The notes below the pieces were generated by a model. It made no database searches, was not told the origin of the DNA, and was given only the letters and a program-made list of their open reading frames with translations. DNA of 64,000 nucleotides, taken from CAZOAR01 sp964577985. GTDB taxonomy: Bacteria > Gemmatimonadota > CAZMKB01 > CAZNLH01. The stretch lies in assembly GCA_964577985.1 (NCBI GenBank), contig CAZOAR010000007.1, forward strand, positions 1 through 64,000, written 5' to 3'. Of this stretch, positions 9,378-17,663 are shown one piece after another. Every line of letters starts with the position of its first letter. The stretch's first letter is position 1. The translations under genes and the position numbers were made by a program.

Positions 9378-10060
9378 GTTTCCAGGCTGTAGCCTATTCC
9401 CCTGATGTTCCTGATGAACCGCGCGGCACTACCCAGTTTCCGCCTCAGGTTTCTGATATGGACATCGACCGTCCGGTCAAGCACTATCTTCTCACCTCCC
9501 CAGAGGTGATTGAGGATCTCTTCCCTTGTGAATACCCTGCCCGGCCTCGACGCGAGCATCTTCAGTATCCGGAACTCCGTGACCGTCAGGTCCACGGGAG
9601 CGCCGCACGCCGTTACGCTATAGCTGCCACAATCGATCCGGAGGGTGTCTGCCACTTCTATCACCCCTACCCCCTCCTTCTCTCCGCGGCCAGCCCTCCT
9701 CAAGACGGCCCTCACCCTGGCGACCAGTTCCCTGGGTGAGAAGGGCTTGGTGACGTAGTCGTCAGCTCCCAGCTCGAGTCCCACCACCGTGTCCACTTCC
9801 TCGACCCTCGCCGTCAGCATTATGATGGGAACAGACGAATACGACTCGCTCCGCCTCACCTCCCTGCAAATATCGAGGCCATCCCTGCCCGGGAGCATGA
9901 CATCGAGGATAAGAAGATCCGGCCTGTTTCCTTCCAGAAAGCGAAAGAGCGACTCCGCGTCGGCGAAACCCTCGACCTGGAAGCCCGCACCACGCAGATG
10001 GTGCGCCACAAGTTCAACGATATCCGGCTCATCGTCCACAACCGCTATCAAACCATTCAT
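9374..10060 (-). CDS. phoB: Phosphate-regulon response regulator PhoB (OmpR family)
   Basis: DNA-binding regulator expected to activate the porin-pst operon. The receiver domain has the acidic pair at DDEPD, phospho-acceptor Asp53 in LLILDVMLPGRDG, a switch Thr near 83 and Lys105 in DYVTKPFSP. The C-terminal winged helix (about 130-228) contains LTVTEFRILKMLASRPGRVFT and DVHIRNLRRKLG, typical of PhoB/OmpR. Length 228 is normal. An AAGGAG lies rather far (13 bases) from the ATG. Overlap with phoR and position beside pst support the PhoB assignment over other OmpR regulators. Confidence 0.9.
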   Translation of the reverse strand: MNGLIAVVDDEPDIVELVAHHLRGAGFQVEGFADAESLFRFLEGNRPDLLILDVMLPGRDGLDICREVRRSESYSSVPIIMLTARVEEVDTVVGLELGADDYVTKPFSPRELVARVRAVLRRAGRGEKEGVGVIEVADTLRIDCGSYSVTACGAPVDLTVTEFRILKMLASRPGRVFTREEILNHLWGGEKIVLDRTVDVHIRNLRRKLGSAARFIRNIRGIGYSLET

Positions 10061-10437
10061 GGCGAAGGCATAGCTCCTTCCCGCACACTGGCATACAAAC
10101 CACTATTACAGGATAAACCCGAACAACTCTTCATTTCGAGACTCGAGGCCGTTCCCGGACACGTGGCCGTTCCCATGCGCCCACCACGATCACCCTGCTC
10201 CCGAGAACTCCAGGCCTGGCCTGTCTCTGAACGACGATGAACGCGACGCAGCACAAAATCGTTGCAGATCGAGGGCCTCCTCGATGAATAGAGTCTACTG
10301 GAAGTTCCCTCTCCTGGCAAGCAGATTAAAGGTCAAGCAGGGACAGTAACCCTTTGCTTCTCTCCTCTCGATCTTGAACCGTGGATTAGATGAAATGGTT
10401 ACTCTCCCCGTTCATACTATGTCCAGGTGACAAGCCG
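10061..10437. other. Divergent intergenic region upstream of phoB
   Basis: About 380 bases between phoB and the promoter of the next gene. I find no 11-base TTAACA-type repeat here, so phoB itself may not be under the same control as the porin. A weak minus-strand TGTAAT occurs at 10092-10097 without a convincing -35. A minus frame over 10057-10320 shows no recognisable protein features. Confidence 0.4.
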
Positions 10438-10466
10438 TTGACAAATTCAGGTTTTTCGGGTATAAT
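10438..10466 (+). promoter_or_regulatory. Consensus sigma-70 promoter of the CxxCH protein gene
   Basis: TTGACA at 10438-10443 and TATAAT at 10461-10466 are separated by exactly 17 bases. Both hexamers are perfect matches to the housekeeping consensus. The gene start is 46 bases beyond the -10, with an AGGAGG ribosome site, so strong constitutive expression is likely. Confidence 0.85.
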
Positions 10467-10512
10467 AGGGGGCATTTTGAGTGTTGAGAGGAATAACCAC
10501 GAGGAGGTTTAG

Positions 10513-11205
10513 ATGAAAAGATCCCTGGGGCTGTTACTTTCGGGCCTGTTTCTGTTCGTGTCGAGTCAGGCAGAGGCCTACCCTGATTACGCACTGCTGA
10601 TCCCGAACGCGTCGGTTAACGTGTGCGGAAACTGCCACATCAATCCCGCGGGAGGAGGAGCCAGGAACGCATTCGGCCTCGACTTCGCCGGAAACAATCA
10701 CCTGTGGGACGCCACGCTGGCCGCCATCGATTCCGACCTGGACAGCTATGCGAACGGCCTCGAACTCCAGGACCCGGACGGGCTCTGGGTTTACGGAGAT
10801 CCTGATCCCGGGGAAATATGTCTGGTCAGCAACCCCGGTGATTCCCTCGACATACCAGTTCCGGTTGCCGATCTGACGCTCAACTATGACGGTTCTCCGG
10901 TGGCACCGGGAACAAATATCGACTTCACCGCCGATCTCGTCGTCGACACCTGCTATTCGAGTCCCCGGACATTCGATGCCTGGATCGACGCATATCTGCC
11001 CGGCGGACAGCCTGTACCCAGCAATCCCGTATTCGGGCCATTGACCCTGACGCTTCCCCCGGGATTTTCAGTGACGGGTTATCCGATTTCGCTCTATGTT
11101 CCACCTCCCGCTCCGGCAGGAACCTACACGATGGTCGGACGAACCGGCGTCTATCCCGACACAATCTACAGTGAGAGCTCATTTACGTTCGACGTGACGC
11201 CCTGA
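10513..11205 (+). CDS. Exported CxxCH protein with Ca-binding-like repeat and Ig-like domain
   Basis: The 230-residue product has a signal peptide (cleavage near SQAEA-YP). One heme-binding motif CGNCH lies near residue 38 and is followed by ARNAFGLDF, then an aspartate-rich loop DSDLDSYANGLEL that resembles thrombospondin type 3 or EF-hand calcium loops. The C-terminal half reads as a beta-sandwich (TLNYDGSPVAPGTNIDFTAD and later strands). Two further cysteines could pair. The start has AGGAGG seven bases upstream and a consensus promoter. Function is unknown; a periplasmic or surface monoheme protein is the simplest reading. Confidence 0.75.
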   Translation: MKRSLGLLLSGLFLFVSSQAEAYPDYALLIPNASVNVCGNCHINPAGGGARNAFGLDFAGNNHLWDATLAAIDSDLDSYANGLELQDPDGLWVYGDPDPGEICLVSNPGDSLDIPVPVADLTLNYDGSPVAPGTNIDFTADLVVDTCYSSPRTFDAWIDAYLPGGQPVPSNPVFGPLTLTLPPGFSVTGYPISLYVPPPAPAGTYTMVGRTGVYPDTIYSESSFTFDVTP

Positions 11206-11223
11206 AGAAGCAAACTATACGCA

Positions 11224-11257
11224 GGGGGGCGCGGAATCAACCGTGCCCCCCCTTTTT
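11224..11257 (+). terminator. Intrinsic terminator after the CxxCH protein gene
   Basis: GGGGGGC-GCGG pairs with CCGT-GCCCCCC around a six-base loop (AATCAA), and the stem runs directly into TTTTT at 11253-11257. It starts 18 bases after the stop codon. Confidence 0.88.
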
Positions 11258-11427
11258 CGTGTAGAGCCCCTGGCACTCCCGATTGCAATGCCGGGAATGC
11301 TCAATTCCGGGCACTCTGTTCCCCCGAGTGGCGTAGTGAGAGTGACCATCCTCCTTTATTACGATGCATCAGACCGGCGACTCGACTCGACTCACCGTCC
11401 TGCCCACGAGTCCTGGCATCAAAACGA

Positions 11428-12891
11428 TCAGGGAATTGTGATGTAGTCTTTCAGCGGGTCATCGACCGCCGGAATGTGGCCGTGGTAGCGACCATAGTAG
11501 ACATCCTGCTCCCCATTGAAGGTTGCCGCCCACGCGAGATTGAAGCCACGATTGTCGGAGACCATATCGAAATAGTCGCCCATCTTGTCCTGCTGCGGCC
11601 ACCCCACGTGTGGATCGAAGGAATCGGAGAGCCTCCTGTTCTGGGACCACGTGTTGCCCGCATCGAGAGACCAGGAATAATAGAGTTCCGAGCGATACCC
11701 GCCCGGATCGTTGCGGGTGTCGAGCCATATCACGTCGATGCGTCCGTTCGGCGCCACCGACATGGTCCCGAACCACTGCCACGCGGTGGTTCCCGGGTCG
11801 TCATTAACGCGCACGGGCGCGCTCCAGGTGACGCCTCCGTCCGTGCTCCTGGAGAACATTACATCGAGCGGATCAAAGAAGGAGGAACTGCGCTGGACCG
11901 AGCAGAGGAGATAGACATTGCCCCCGTAAGGGCCATTCGACCGGTCTGTCGCGACCCATGGCTGCCCGAGGAGGCCGCCCGGGTTGGGTCCCCCCCCGAC
12001 GAGATCACCATCGAGAAAGACGCTGGCGTTGAGGTCCCACGCCACTGTAGCCGAGGAATCCCACGGGCTGTCCGACCTGACCACCGTGAAATCCTGGTAG
12101 CTGGCTCCGCAGGCGTAGAGTTCACTCCCGGGTCCGACATCGAGTGTCCCCCAGTAGAGAATCGACGGGATCGAGTCACAATCCGGGTAGCTGACTCCCA
12201 TGTCGGTAGAGCGGGTGAAATAACCGGGATAACATATGCTGTACCAGAACGACCAGTAGGAATAGATGCTGCCGTCGCCGATTCCGCCCGTCTTGTCTAT
12301 CGTCATCCACTGCTTGTCTCCACCATGCGCGTAGGTGCCCGCGTCCCATGTTGCGCCGCCATCGGTCGACTTGAAGACATCGCAGTGAAAGTCTCCTCCC
12401 TGGACGGTCAAGCTGTTATAGTAGAAGTTGCCATCAGAGTCGCTATCCAGTACGGGATCAGAGCGAAAAATACCCGGTTCGATCACCCCGGGGAAAGTCC
12501 AGGTCTGACCGCCGTCGGTTGTGTAACCCCATCCGGCCTGTCGAAAGTCGCTCTGAACGGTGTCGAACTGCCGCCAGGCGATCGCCATCCTGCGGTGATC
12601 GGTCGGATCGACGGCGATCGAGGGCTCATTGGCCGCATCGCCGATGATGTTGTTGCCTGACCCATCGACATTCACCTGTTTGAAGAAGAAGTCCTGCAAC
12701 GTAATGCCATATGCGGGTGATGTCGGCTGGCTCGCCGGCTGCACGGGTATATACTCGTCGCGTGGGACTTCGAGCTGCGGGGGTGTCACCGCGGGATCGT
12801 GCGCGTTCGCCTGTGACTCCCACGCCGCTACCGGCATGGACAAAGATATCGATAGAGGGAAGAAGAGAAAGAGCAGTGCTCTACAAATCAT
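11428..12891 (-). CDS. Secreted BNR/Asp-box repeat protein (sialidase-like propeller)
   Basis: Exported protein of 487 residues. The start at 12891 (MICRALLFLFFPLS) has GGAGG eight bases upstream and gives a signal peptide ending near VAAWES. Four Asp-box motifs of the form S/T-x-D-x-G-x-T-W are visible (TTDGGQTW, STDGGATW, STDGGVTW, SLDAGNTW) plus a degenerate STDMGVSY, so a beta-propeller is expected. EPSIAVDPTDHRRMAIAW marks the family of secreted exo-sialidase-like proteins. I cannot see a sialidase arginine triad with confidence, so enzymatic activity is uncertain. It has its own promoter. Confidence 0.75.
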   Translation of the reverse strand: MICRALLFLFFPLSISLSMPVAAWESQANAHDPAVTPPQLEVPRDEYIPVQPASQPTSPAYGITLQDFFFKQVNVDGSGNNIIGDAANEPSIAVDPTDHRRMAIAWRQFDTVQSDFRQAGWGYTTDGGQTWTFPGVIEPGIFRSDPVLDSDSDGNFYYNSLTVQGGDFHCDVFKSTDGGATWDAGTYAHGGDKQWMTIDKTGGIGDGSIYSYWSFWYSICYPGYFTRSTDMGVSYPDCDSIPSILYWGTLDVGPGSELYACGASYQDFTVVRSDSPWDSSATVAWDLNASVFLDGDLVGGGPNPGGLLGQPWVATDRSNGPYGGNVYLLCSVQRSSSFFDPLDVMFSRSTDGGVTWSAPVRVNDDPGTTAWQWFGTMSVAPNGRIDVIWLDTRNDPGGYRSELYYSWSLDAGNTWSQNRRLSDSFDPHVGWPQQDKMGDYFDMVSDNRGFNLAWAATFNGEQDVYYGRYHGHIPAVDDPLKDYITIP

Positions 12892-12941
12892 GATCAAGAC
12901 CTCCGAACAGCATTCATCACCAGACAACGTCTATTAAGAAT

Positions 12942-12970
12942 AGGATACCAGAAGTCTCGTCATCTGTCAA
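12942..12970 (-). promoter_or_regulatory. Sigma-70 promoter of the BNR-repeat gene
   Basis: On the minus strand TTGACA (plus 12965-12970) is followed after 17 bases by TATCCT (plus 12942-12947). The gene start at 12891 is about 50 bases downstream. Confidence 0.75.
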
Positions 12971-13018
12971 GCAGGGGCGATAGGTCATCTGGCTCGTCTG
13001 TTCTATTTCCCCGAACAG

Positions 13019-13053
13019 AAAAACCCCTTTCCCGGATCGGGAAGGGGGTTTTC
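13019..13053 (-). terminator. Intrinsic terminator, probably bidirectional, after the cytochrome-porin gene
   Basis: On the minus strand AACCCCCTTCCCG pairs with the CGGGAAAGGGGTT arm around a very short loop, and the stem is followed by a T run (plus-strand A run at 13019-13023). The other end also has TTTT, so it could stop transcription in both directions. It lies about 30 bases after the stop of the cytochrome-porin gene. Confidence 0.8.
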
Positions 13054-13081
13054 CATACTCTGATCGCAACGTTTTCAAACC

Positions 13082-14338
13082 TTAGAACATAAACTGCGTC
13101 TCGATGTCAACCTTGTGGTTCCTCTCACCGAAACCATCATCCGCGTTCGCGTTGTCGGATGCGTCAAGCGCAAAGGAGGCAGTGACTTTGAGGTTCTGCT
13201 TAGGGGCGTAGACCAGCGCCGGTGTTACGTAAGTGGTCCTTGCATCACCCTCGACGACAGCTCCATCCTTGAAGGTGTCAAATCTCAGGATCCCCATGAA
13301 TCCCTTCGCCAGTTCAACATCACCTTCCAGGGTGATTCCCTGGTTGTTGCTGGTGCCATCACCCACAACTACGTCGCTGTCCCAGACGTACGCACCGAAG
13401 AGGTCAATAATTCCTCCCGCACGGAGGTTGGCAGAAACATCGTATACGGTGAATTCACCTACCGTAGTGCTGTCGCTGGTTGCTCCATTATTGGCACGAT
13501 AAGCCAGGAAGGATACGGAACTACCCTTGGCGGGTCCGCTGGGCGCCTCTCCTCTCAGGACGATGTATGCGTCTTTCGTGTTGTCCGTATCGTGGGAGGC
13601 GTGATAGTTTCCACCCATCTTGTCGGCCACACCCACAGCCCAGAAGGCCGGGCCGGTGTATCCGAAATACTCGATGCCCGTCGTTGTCCTCAGATTGTAC
13701 GGACTCGTGCCAGTCTTGGAAAACTTTCCGGGGCGGAAGGCTCCGGGGTGCGAACCGGGCGCGTCGAGGGACCGTTTCTGGTCGGAGAAGGATGTCCACT
13801 CTGTCGGCGTAAAGGCACCAACTCTCACGTTGGCCGCGCTATAGCCACCAATATTGGTCAACCCTATGAAGAAATTATGGAGTTCCGTCTCGCCGTTCGC
13901 CGTATTGGTCTCGAACTCAGCCCAGTACGGCATGTTCTCGGCGGCCGTACCGGCGGCAAAGAATGCTCCGAATATCGTGCTGCCGAAGGTCGAGGGGGTA
14001 TCGTCCGATTCAGCGTTAACCTGCTGGTCCTCGAAGATACGCACCTTGCCCCTGAAGCCGACCATATTGCCGAGCTTCTCATCGAGGCTGAGGTCCTTGG
14101 CGATCGCCTTCTTCCCGGTCTTCGATCCATCCTGGCCACCGGGAAGCTGGAAACCGTTTCTCATGAACTTTTCCCCGAAGTAGTTGAGGCGGGGGAAACT
14201 GACGCTGTGGCAGGTATTGCATGAGAGCCCGTACTTTCTCGCGAAGCCCGATATAGCCAGGGCCTCGCTCTGGACCATTATGCAGCCAAACGCAAAGATA
14301 ACAAGCGTTGCTGCCAACCCCTTGATCATTCTTTTCAT
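13082..14338 (-). CDS. Cyc2-like outer-membrane monoheme cytochrome fused to a porin barrel
   Basis: The 418-residue protein has a signal peptide (about 1-28), then SGFARKYGLSCNTCHSVS, one CxxCH heme site near residues 40-44, followed by PRLNYFGEKFMRNGF. This matches the N-terminal heme signature of Cyc2 proteins (FAR-x2-G-x2-C-x2-CH, P-x-L-x2-FG, F-x3-G-F/Y). The remainder reads as alternating amphipathic strands (for example MVGFRGKVRIFED, YWAEFETNT, VSFLAYRAN, AYVWDSDVVV) and ends in phenylalanine (KVDIETQFMF), as outer-membrane barrels do. In known cases such fusions move electrons across the outer membrane; related monoheme porins also occur in bacteria not known to oxidise iron. A separate small cytochrome c gene lies upstream. 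Confidence 0.8.
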   Translation of the reverse strand: MKRMIKGLAATLVIFAFGCIMVQSEALAISGFARKYGLSCNTCHSVSFPRLNYFGEKFMRNGFQLPGGQDGSKTGKKAIAKDLSLDEKLGNMVGFRGKVRIFEDQQVNAESDDTPSTFGSTIFGAFFAAGTAAENMPYWAEFETNTANGETELHNFFIGLTNIGGYSAANVRVGAFTPTEWTSFSDQKRSLDAPGSHPGAFRPGKFSKTGTSPYNLRTTTGIEYFGYTGPAFWAVGVADKMGGNYHASHDTDNTKDAYIVLRGEAPSGPAKGSSVSFLAYRANNGATSDSTTVGEFTVYDVSANLRAGGIIDLFGAYVWDSDVVVGDGTSNNQGITLEGDVELAKGFMGILRFDTFKDGAVVEGDARTTYVTPALVYAPKQNLKVTASFALDASDNANADDGFGERNHKVDIETQFMF

Positions 14339-14615
14339 GATTTCCTCCTTTTAATACTTGTCAAATATGGGTGTGCTCTCTCCACGCGGGCCTCGCGATC
14401 TCGACGATTCACCTCCTTTCAAACCCGCGGGAATATCGGCCACCCCGATCCAGTAACTCCCTTTAAAACCTCTCGTCCACAAATCTCCCGTGACGTTTAT
14501 TCCCTGTAGCTATTATTCACAAGCATATTTCACCCGGTCGAAACAAACCATCCTGCTGAACCGGCTGATCTGCTCTTTACATTACTGAGTGGAGGGTCGA
14601 GGGGTATTCCGCCTC
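14339..14615. other. Spacer between cytochrome c and cytochrome-porin genes
   Basis: This spacer holds an AAGGAGG ribosome site for the downstream gene at 14343-14349. I see no convincing terminator after the cytochrome c gene. A TTGACA-like hexamer lies too close to the start codon to serve as a -35. Whether the two genes share a transcript is undecided. Confidence 0.4.
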
Positions 14616-14930
14616 CTACTTGCACTCCAGCGAAGAAAAATAGGCCGCCAGGTTCTCGACGTCTTTATCGGTCACAGATTCTACCGAGGCTGACATGACG
14701 TCATTGTTCCGCGTACCATCCTTATAGCTCTTGATGGCTATAACCAGATAATCCTCCTGCTGACCGGCCAGGTTGGGTATTTCCGACATCTCGGAGATTC
14801 CCTTCTCGCCATGACACGCCATGCACGTAGTGGCCAGTTCCTTGCCCGCCTTCGCATCACCGGCCCAAAGAGAACCAGAACCCGCAAAAAGGAAGGCACA
14901 GAACAGAGAGATAGAAAGCAGCTTTTTCAT
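14616..14930 (-). CDS. Periplasmic class I cytochrome c
   Basis: Small soluble monoheme cytochrome, 104 residues. The start at 14930 (MKKLLSISLF) has AGGAG eight bases upstream and yields a signal peptide cut near LWAGDA. CMACH near residue 33 binds heme; PNLAGQQEDYL and a methionine in NNDVMSASV fit the c4/c553 fold, with the Met as likely sixth ligand. It lies upstream of the Cyc2-like gene on the same strand, so it is a plausible periplasmic partner; this is inference from position. Confidence 0.88.
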   Translation of the reverse strand: MKKLLSISLFCAFLFAGSGSLWAGDAKAGKELATTCMACHGEKGISEMSEIPNLAGQQEDYLVIAIKSYKDGTRNNDVMSASVESVTDKDVENLAAYFSSLECK

Positions 14931-15032
14931 GGTGCAACTCCTGAATATTGTTGTACAAGCCTGTATGTTCGAGGCTCGTACGTCCACAACGATCGCAATG
15001 AATGAAAACCCGGCGCACAGAAATGCTGAATC

Positions 15033-15061
15033 AACCTATTGTTGGTCAGGGCATTTGTCAA
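15033..15061 (-). promoter_or_regulatory. Candidate promoter of the cytochrome c gene
   Basis: On the minus strand TTGACA (plus 15056-15061) is followed after 17 bases by TAGGTT (plus 15033-15038). The -35 is perfect and the -10 is weak. The leader to the start at 14930 would be about 100 bases. Confidence 0.5.
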
Positions 15062-15421
15062 GGAAAAAGTCTCTTGCAAACACGTCCGCTGTCGGGAAGA
15101 CCTTTCAGATGATGACGTGTGCCCCTTGACAGGGGCCTGTAAGGTGCGTTTGGTTCATCTGTTGAGGGCAGATTCAAGTGGGGCGGGATGCCCTTGAACC
15201 GGTACAAGTTTGAGCTGAAAGAAGTCAAGCGATTCCTGTTTCATCCCTCAAGTCCCCGAATCACCGGGTGCACTTCTATCATGACGTTCTCTTGTCTCGC
15301 CTCACATGTCGCTCTTGCATTGACCCGGATATTCTGATAGACTCCTCCCATAACGGACTTCTTCCGGCTGACAGCAGTGCAAGGAGTCTGGCCGGGAATA
15401 GAGCCGACGGCAAGGAGAACA
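15062..15421. other. Divergent spacer before the glycosyltransferase pair
   Basis: The spacer contains a candidate plus-strand promoter, TTGCAT at 15315-15320 and TAGACT at 15338-15343 with 17 bases between them, ahead of the glycosyltransferase at 15422. Nothing else recognisable is visible; short frames on both strands lack protein features. Confidence 0.4.
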
Positions 15422-16363
15422 ATGAACGCTCTGGTCAGCATCATAGTGCCCGCCTACAACATGGCACGGTTCACGGAAGAGACGGTCGAGAGCCTCCTCG
15501 ATCAGAGTCATCCTCATCTGGAAATCATAGTAATAGACGATGGGTCTACGGACAATACGGGAGAAGTTCTCGAACGCTTCTCCGAACGAATCACGTATGT
15601 CTATCAGGAAAACCGGGGTGCGTGCTCGGCCCGCAACCATGGATTCCTACTCTCAAAGGGAGATTTCGTCGCGTTTCTCGACTGTGACGACACCTATCAC
15701 CCGGAAAAGGTCGAACGGTTTCTGGAGAAGTTCCGCGCAAGACCCGATGTCGGGATGATCTACTCCCCCGAATACCTCATCGACGAGGACAACCGTGTGA
15801 TCGGGATCAATTCTCCGCGAAGGCCCCCCACGGGACGTGTCTTCCCGCGACTTCTGAACAACAACTTCATAGGTTCGTCGACTCCCGTCATCAGGAGAGA
15901 AGCGTTTGAGAGGGCCGGCAAGTGGGATGAAGCGATATTCACCACGGCTGACTGGGAGATGTGGCTGAGGGTCTCGAGATCCTGCGAGATAGACTTTATC
16001 AACGAGCCTCTCTCCTCCAGCCGCCAGGTCAGTCTCTATAATCAGAGAAACGTGGAGAAGACGGAGAGAGAGGCGTGTTACGTGCTCGAGAAACTCCGGA
16101 AGGAGGGTGTCGCTTCTAAAAAGCTTCGCGCTGCGAAGAGCAACGTGGACATTCTCCTTCACCGGTACGCCTTCGAAAACAAGTGCTATAGAGACTCACT
16201 GGGGTATCTCTCGGAAGCGATCGCCGCCAATCCCTTCCAGCTGAAGGCATACGCTCATCTTACTCTCTCTGCTTTTTCCCGTCCCCTTTACCGGGCCATC
16301 CTCCAGCGAAAACGCCGAGCCGGTTCTACTCGTCACGCGGGGCTCGGAGGAGAAACGCCATGA
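15422..16363 (+). CDS. Glycosyltransferase family 2
   Basis: GT-A fold sugar transferase, 313 residues. VSIIVPAYNMARF at the N-terminus, VIDDGSTDNT and the metal-binding FLDCDDTYHPEK near residue 85 are the family 2 hallmarks. The acceptor half includes TADWEMWLRVS, a common family 2 motif. The start at 15422 is preceded by AAGGAG at a good distance, whereas the longer frame back to 15377 lacks a site. Its stop overlaps the next gene by four bases (ATGA), so the two work as a pair, probably in surface polysaccharide synthesis. Confidence 0.9.
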   Translation: MNALVSIIVPAYNMARFTEETVESLLDQSHPHLEIIVIDDGSTDNTGEVLERFSERITYVYQENRGACSARNHGFLLSKGDFVAFLDCDDTYHPEKVERFLEKFRARPDVGMIYSPEYLIDEDNRVIGINSPRRPPTGRVFPRLLNNNFIGSSTPVIRREAFERAGKWDEAIFTTADWEMWLRVSRSCEIDFINEPLSSSRQVSLYNQRNVEKTEREACYVLEKLRKEGVASKKLRAAKSNVDILLHRYAFENKCYRDSLGYLSEAIAANPFQLKAYAHLTLSAFSRPLYRAILQRKRRAGSTRHAGLGGETP

Positions 16364-17295
16364 AGCCCGCAAGCGTCTACAACGGGCAATATCTGCTCGT
16401 GACGCCACTTCGCGACGAGGCTGATCATCTGGAAAATGTCGTTCGGCACGTCGCCGGCCAGTCCGTCAGGCCGGTAATATGGATACTCATAGACGATCAG
16501 AGCCAGGACGGGTCATCGGAGATATGTGCAAGGGCCGCGAGGGAATATCCATGGATCAGGACCATGACCTTCGAGGGGCCTGTCATCAAGAGACAACTGG
16601 GCGTGCATGTCTATCAGGTCCTCAAGTCGGGCTACGAACGTGGCGCTGAACTGTGCCGCGAGGAAGGGGCCTGTTACAGGTATGTGGCCTTCCTGGACGC
16701 CGATATGTTTCCCGCGACTGATTATTTTGAGCGGCTTATGGGAATTCTGGAGGAGAATCCCTCGATGGGCGTCGTGAGCGGGGGCGTATATGTGAGAAAC
16801 GCGGAGGGAGGGCTCGAATGGGAGAAGACCCCCTATCAATGGCCATGGGGGGGAGCACGAATATTGAGGCGGGAATGCCTCGAGGAGATCGGAGGTGTAA
16901 AGCCGGTCAACTCCGCGGACACCGTAGCGGCTATCAGAGCGATGAAATTCGGGTACGAAATCCGCCAGTTCAAGGAGATCAGGGTCGTTCAGGCGCGCGC
17001 GACCAGCTCCGCGGAGGGGCTTCCCGCCGGCTACTTCCAGAAGGGGATGGACGACCATTTCCTCGGCTATTCCCTGCCATACGCGGTGGTCAAAAGTGTT
17101 CAGCGTAGCTGCAGCGTAGCTGCTCGGCTCGGCGTTTCTTATCTGGCCGGATACGTATCCTCGATGCTCAGTCGCAGACGTCGGATCGATGACCCCATCG
17201 TGAGAGAGTTCTGCAGATGGAGGCTCCTGAGGAGAATCACGTCACGGGATCTCCCGCAAGGCCGCGGCGCCTGGCCCCGTAAGATGAGAACTTAG
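16360..17295 (+). CDS. Glycosyltransferase family 2 (second of a pair)
   Basis: The 311-residue protein opens with YLLVTPLRDEADHLENVV and has ILIDDQSQDGSSE and a DAD motif in FLDADMFPATDYF, so it is a GT-A transferase. A long C-terminal tail (about 230-311) is basic and lacks a membrane helix I can be sure of. It starts inside the stop of the preceding gene (ATGA). A degenerate IS630-type transposase follows immediately. The sugar and acceptor are unknown. Confidence 0.82.
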   Translation: MKPASVYNGQYLLVTPLRDEADHLENVVRHVAGQSVRPVIWILIDDQSQDGSSEICARAAREYPWIRTMTFEGPVIKRQLGVHVYQVLKSGYERGAELCREEGACYRYVAFLDADMFPATDYFERLMGILEENPSMGVVSGGVYVRNAEGGLEWEKTPYQWPWGGARILRRECLEEIGGVKPVNSADTVAAIRAMKFGYEIRQFKEIRVVQARATSSAEGLPAGYFQKGMDDHFLGYSLPYAVVKSVQRSCSVAARLGVSYLAGYVSSMLSRRRRIDDPIVREFCRWRLLRRITSRDLPQGRGAWPRKMRT

Positions 17296-17296
17296 A

Positions 17297-17634
17297 ACGC
17301 CCGAAATCCTTGAGAGGCTGCATTGCTGCGCGCAATCCTATTGTGTTGTCCCACATATAACCCGACATAGTCGTGGATGGCCCTTCCACATAGCCCAATC
17401 CCGGCGGAAGCAATGGCTGAGTCCGGTTGAGGGCTTGAACCCAACTCTTTTCATCCACGCACAAGACCATCGCCTTGTCGGGAGTGGTTGAGATAAAGTC
17501 CCAGAGAGTCCGAGCAGGCTCTGCTCGATGAAACGCCTGCGCCACAGCCCCACGGTCTGTCGGGACAAGCCGAGTCGCTCGGCGATCTCTTTATTGCTGA
17601 CGCCCGGAATATCCCCTTCTCGCGGTTGCAGCAA
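17297..17634 (-). pseudogene. IS630-family transposase remnant
   Basis: Two overlapping minus frames carry parts of one transposase. The upstream part has NKEIAERLGLSRQTVGLWRR, the helix-turn-helix of IS630 enzymes. The downstream frame has ARTLWDFISTTPDKAMVLC followed by VDEKSWVQALNRTQPLLPPG, the start of the DDE core. The middle is missing, the frame shifts near 17530, and everything after the GTTT-like strand is gone, including later catalytic acids. I see no terminal inverted repeats. It lies at the junction of two convergent glycosyltransferase operons. Confidence 0.82.
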
Positions 17635-17663
17635 AGGAAATTATCGTCCGCGTGAGGGAAGAA

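Noticed and set aside
10057..10320. 87-codon minus frame upstream of phoB
   Set aside because: Composition is serine/arginine-rich noise, with no ribosome site; it only overlaps the phoB start.
11476..12660. 394-codon plus-strand open frame opposite the BNR-repeat gene
   Set aside because: It is antisense to a protein with clear Asp-boxes and a promoter; its translation is R/V/H-rich without domains. GC-rich codon use on the real strand opens long antisense frames.
13115..14224. 369-codon plus-strand frame opposite the cytochrome-porin gene
   Set aside because: No start signals or domains; the minus strand has a signal peptide, CxxCH and barrel strands.
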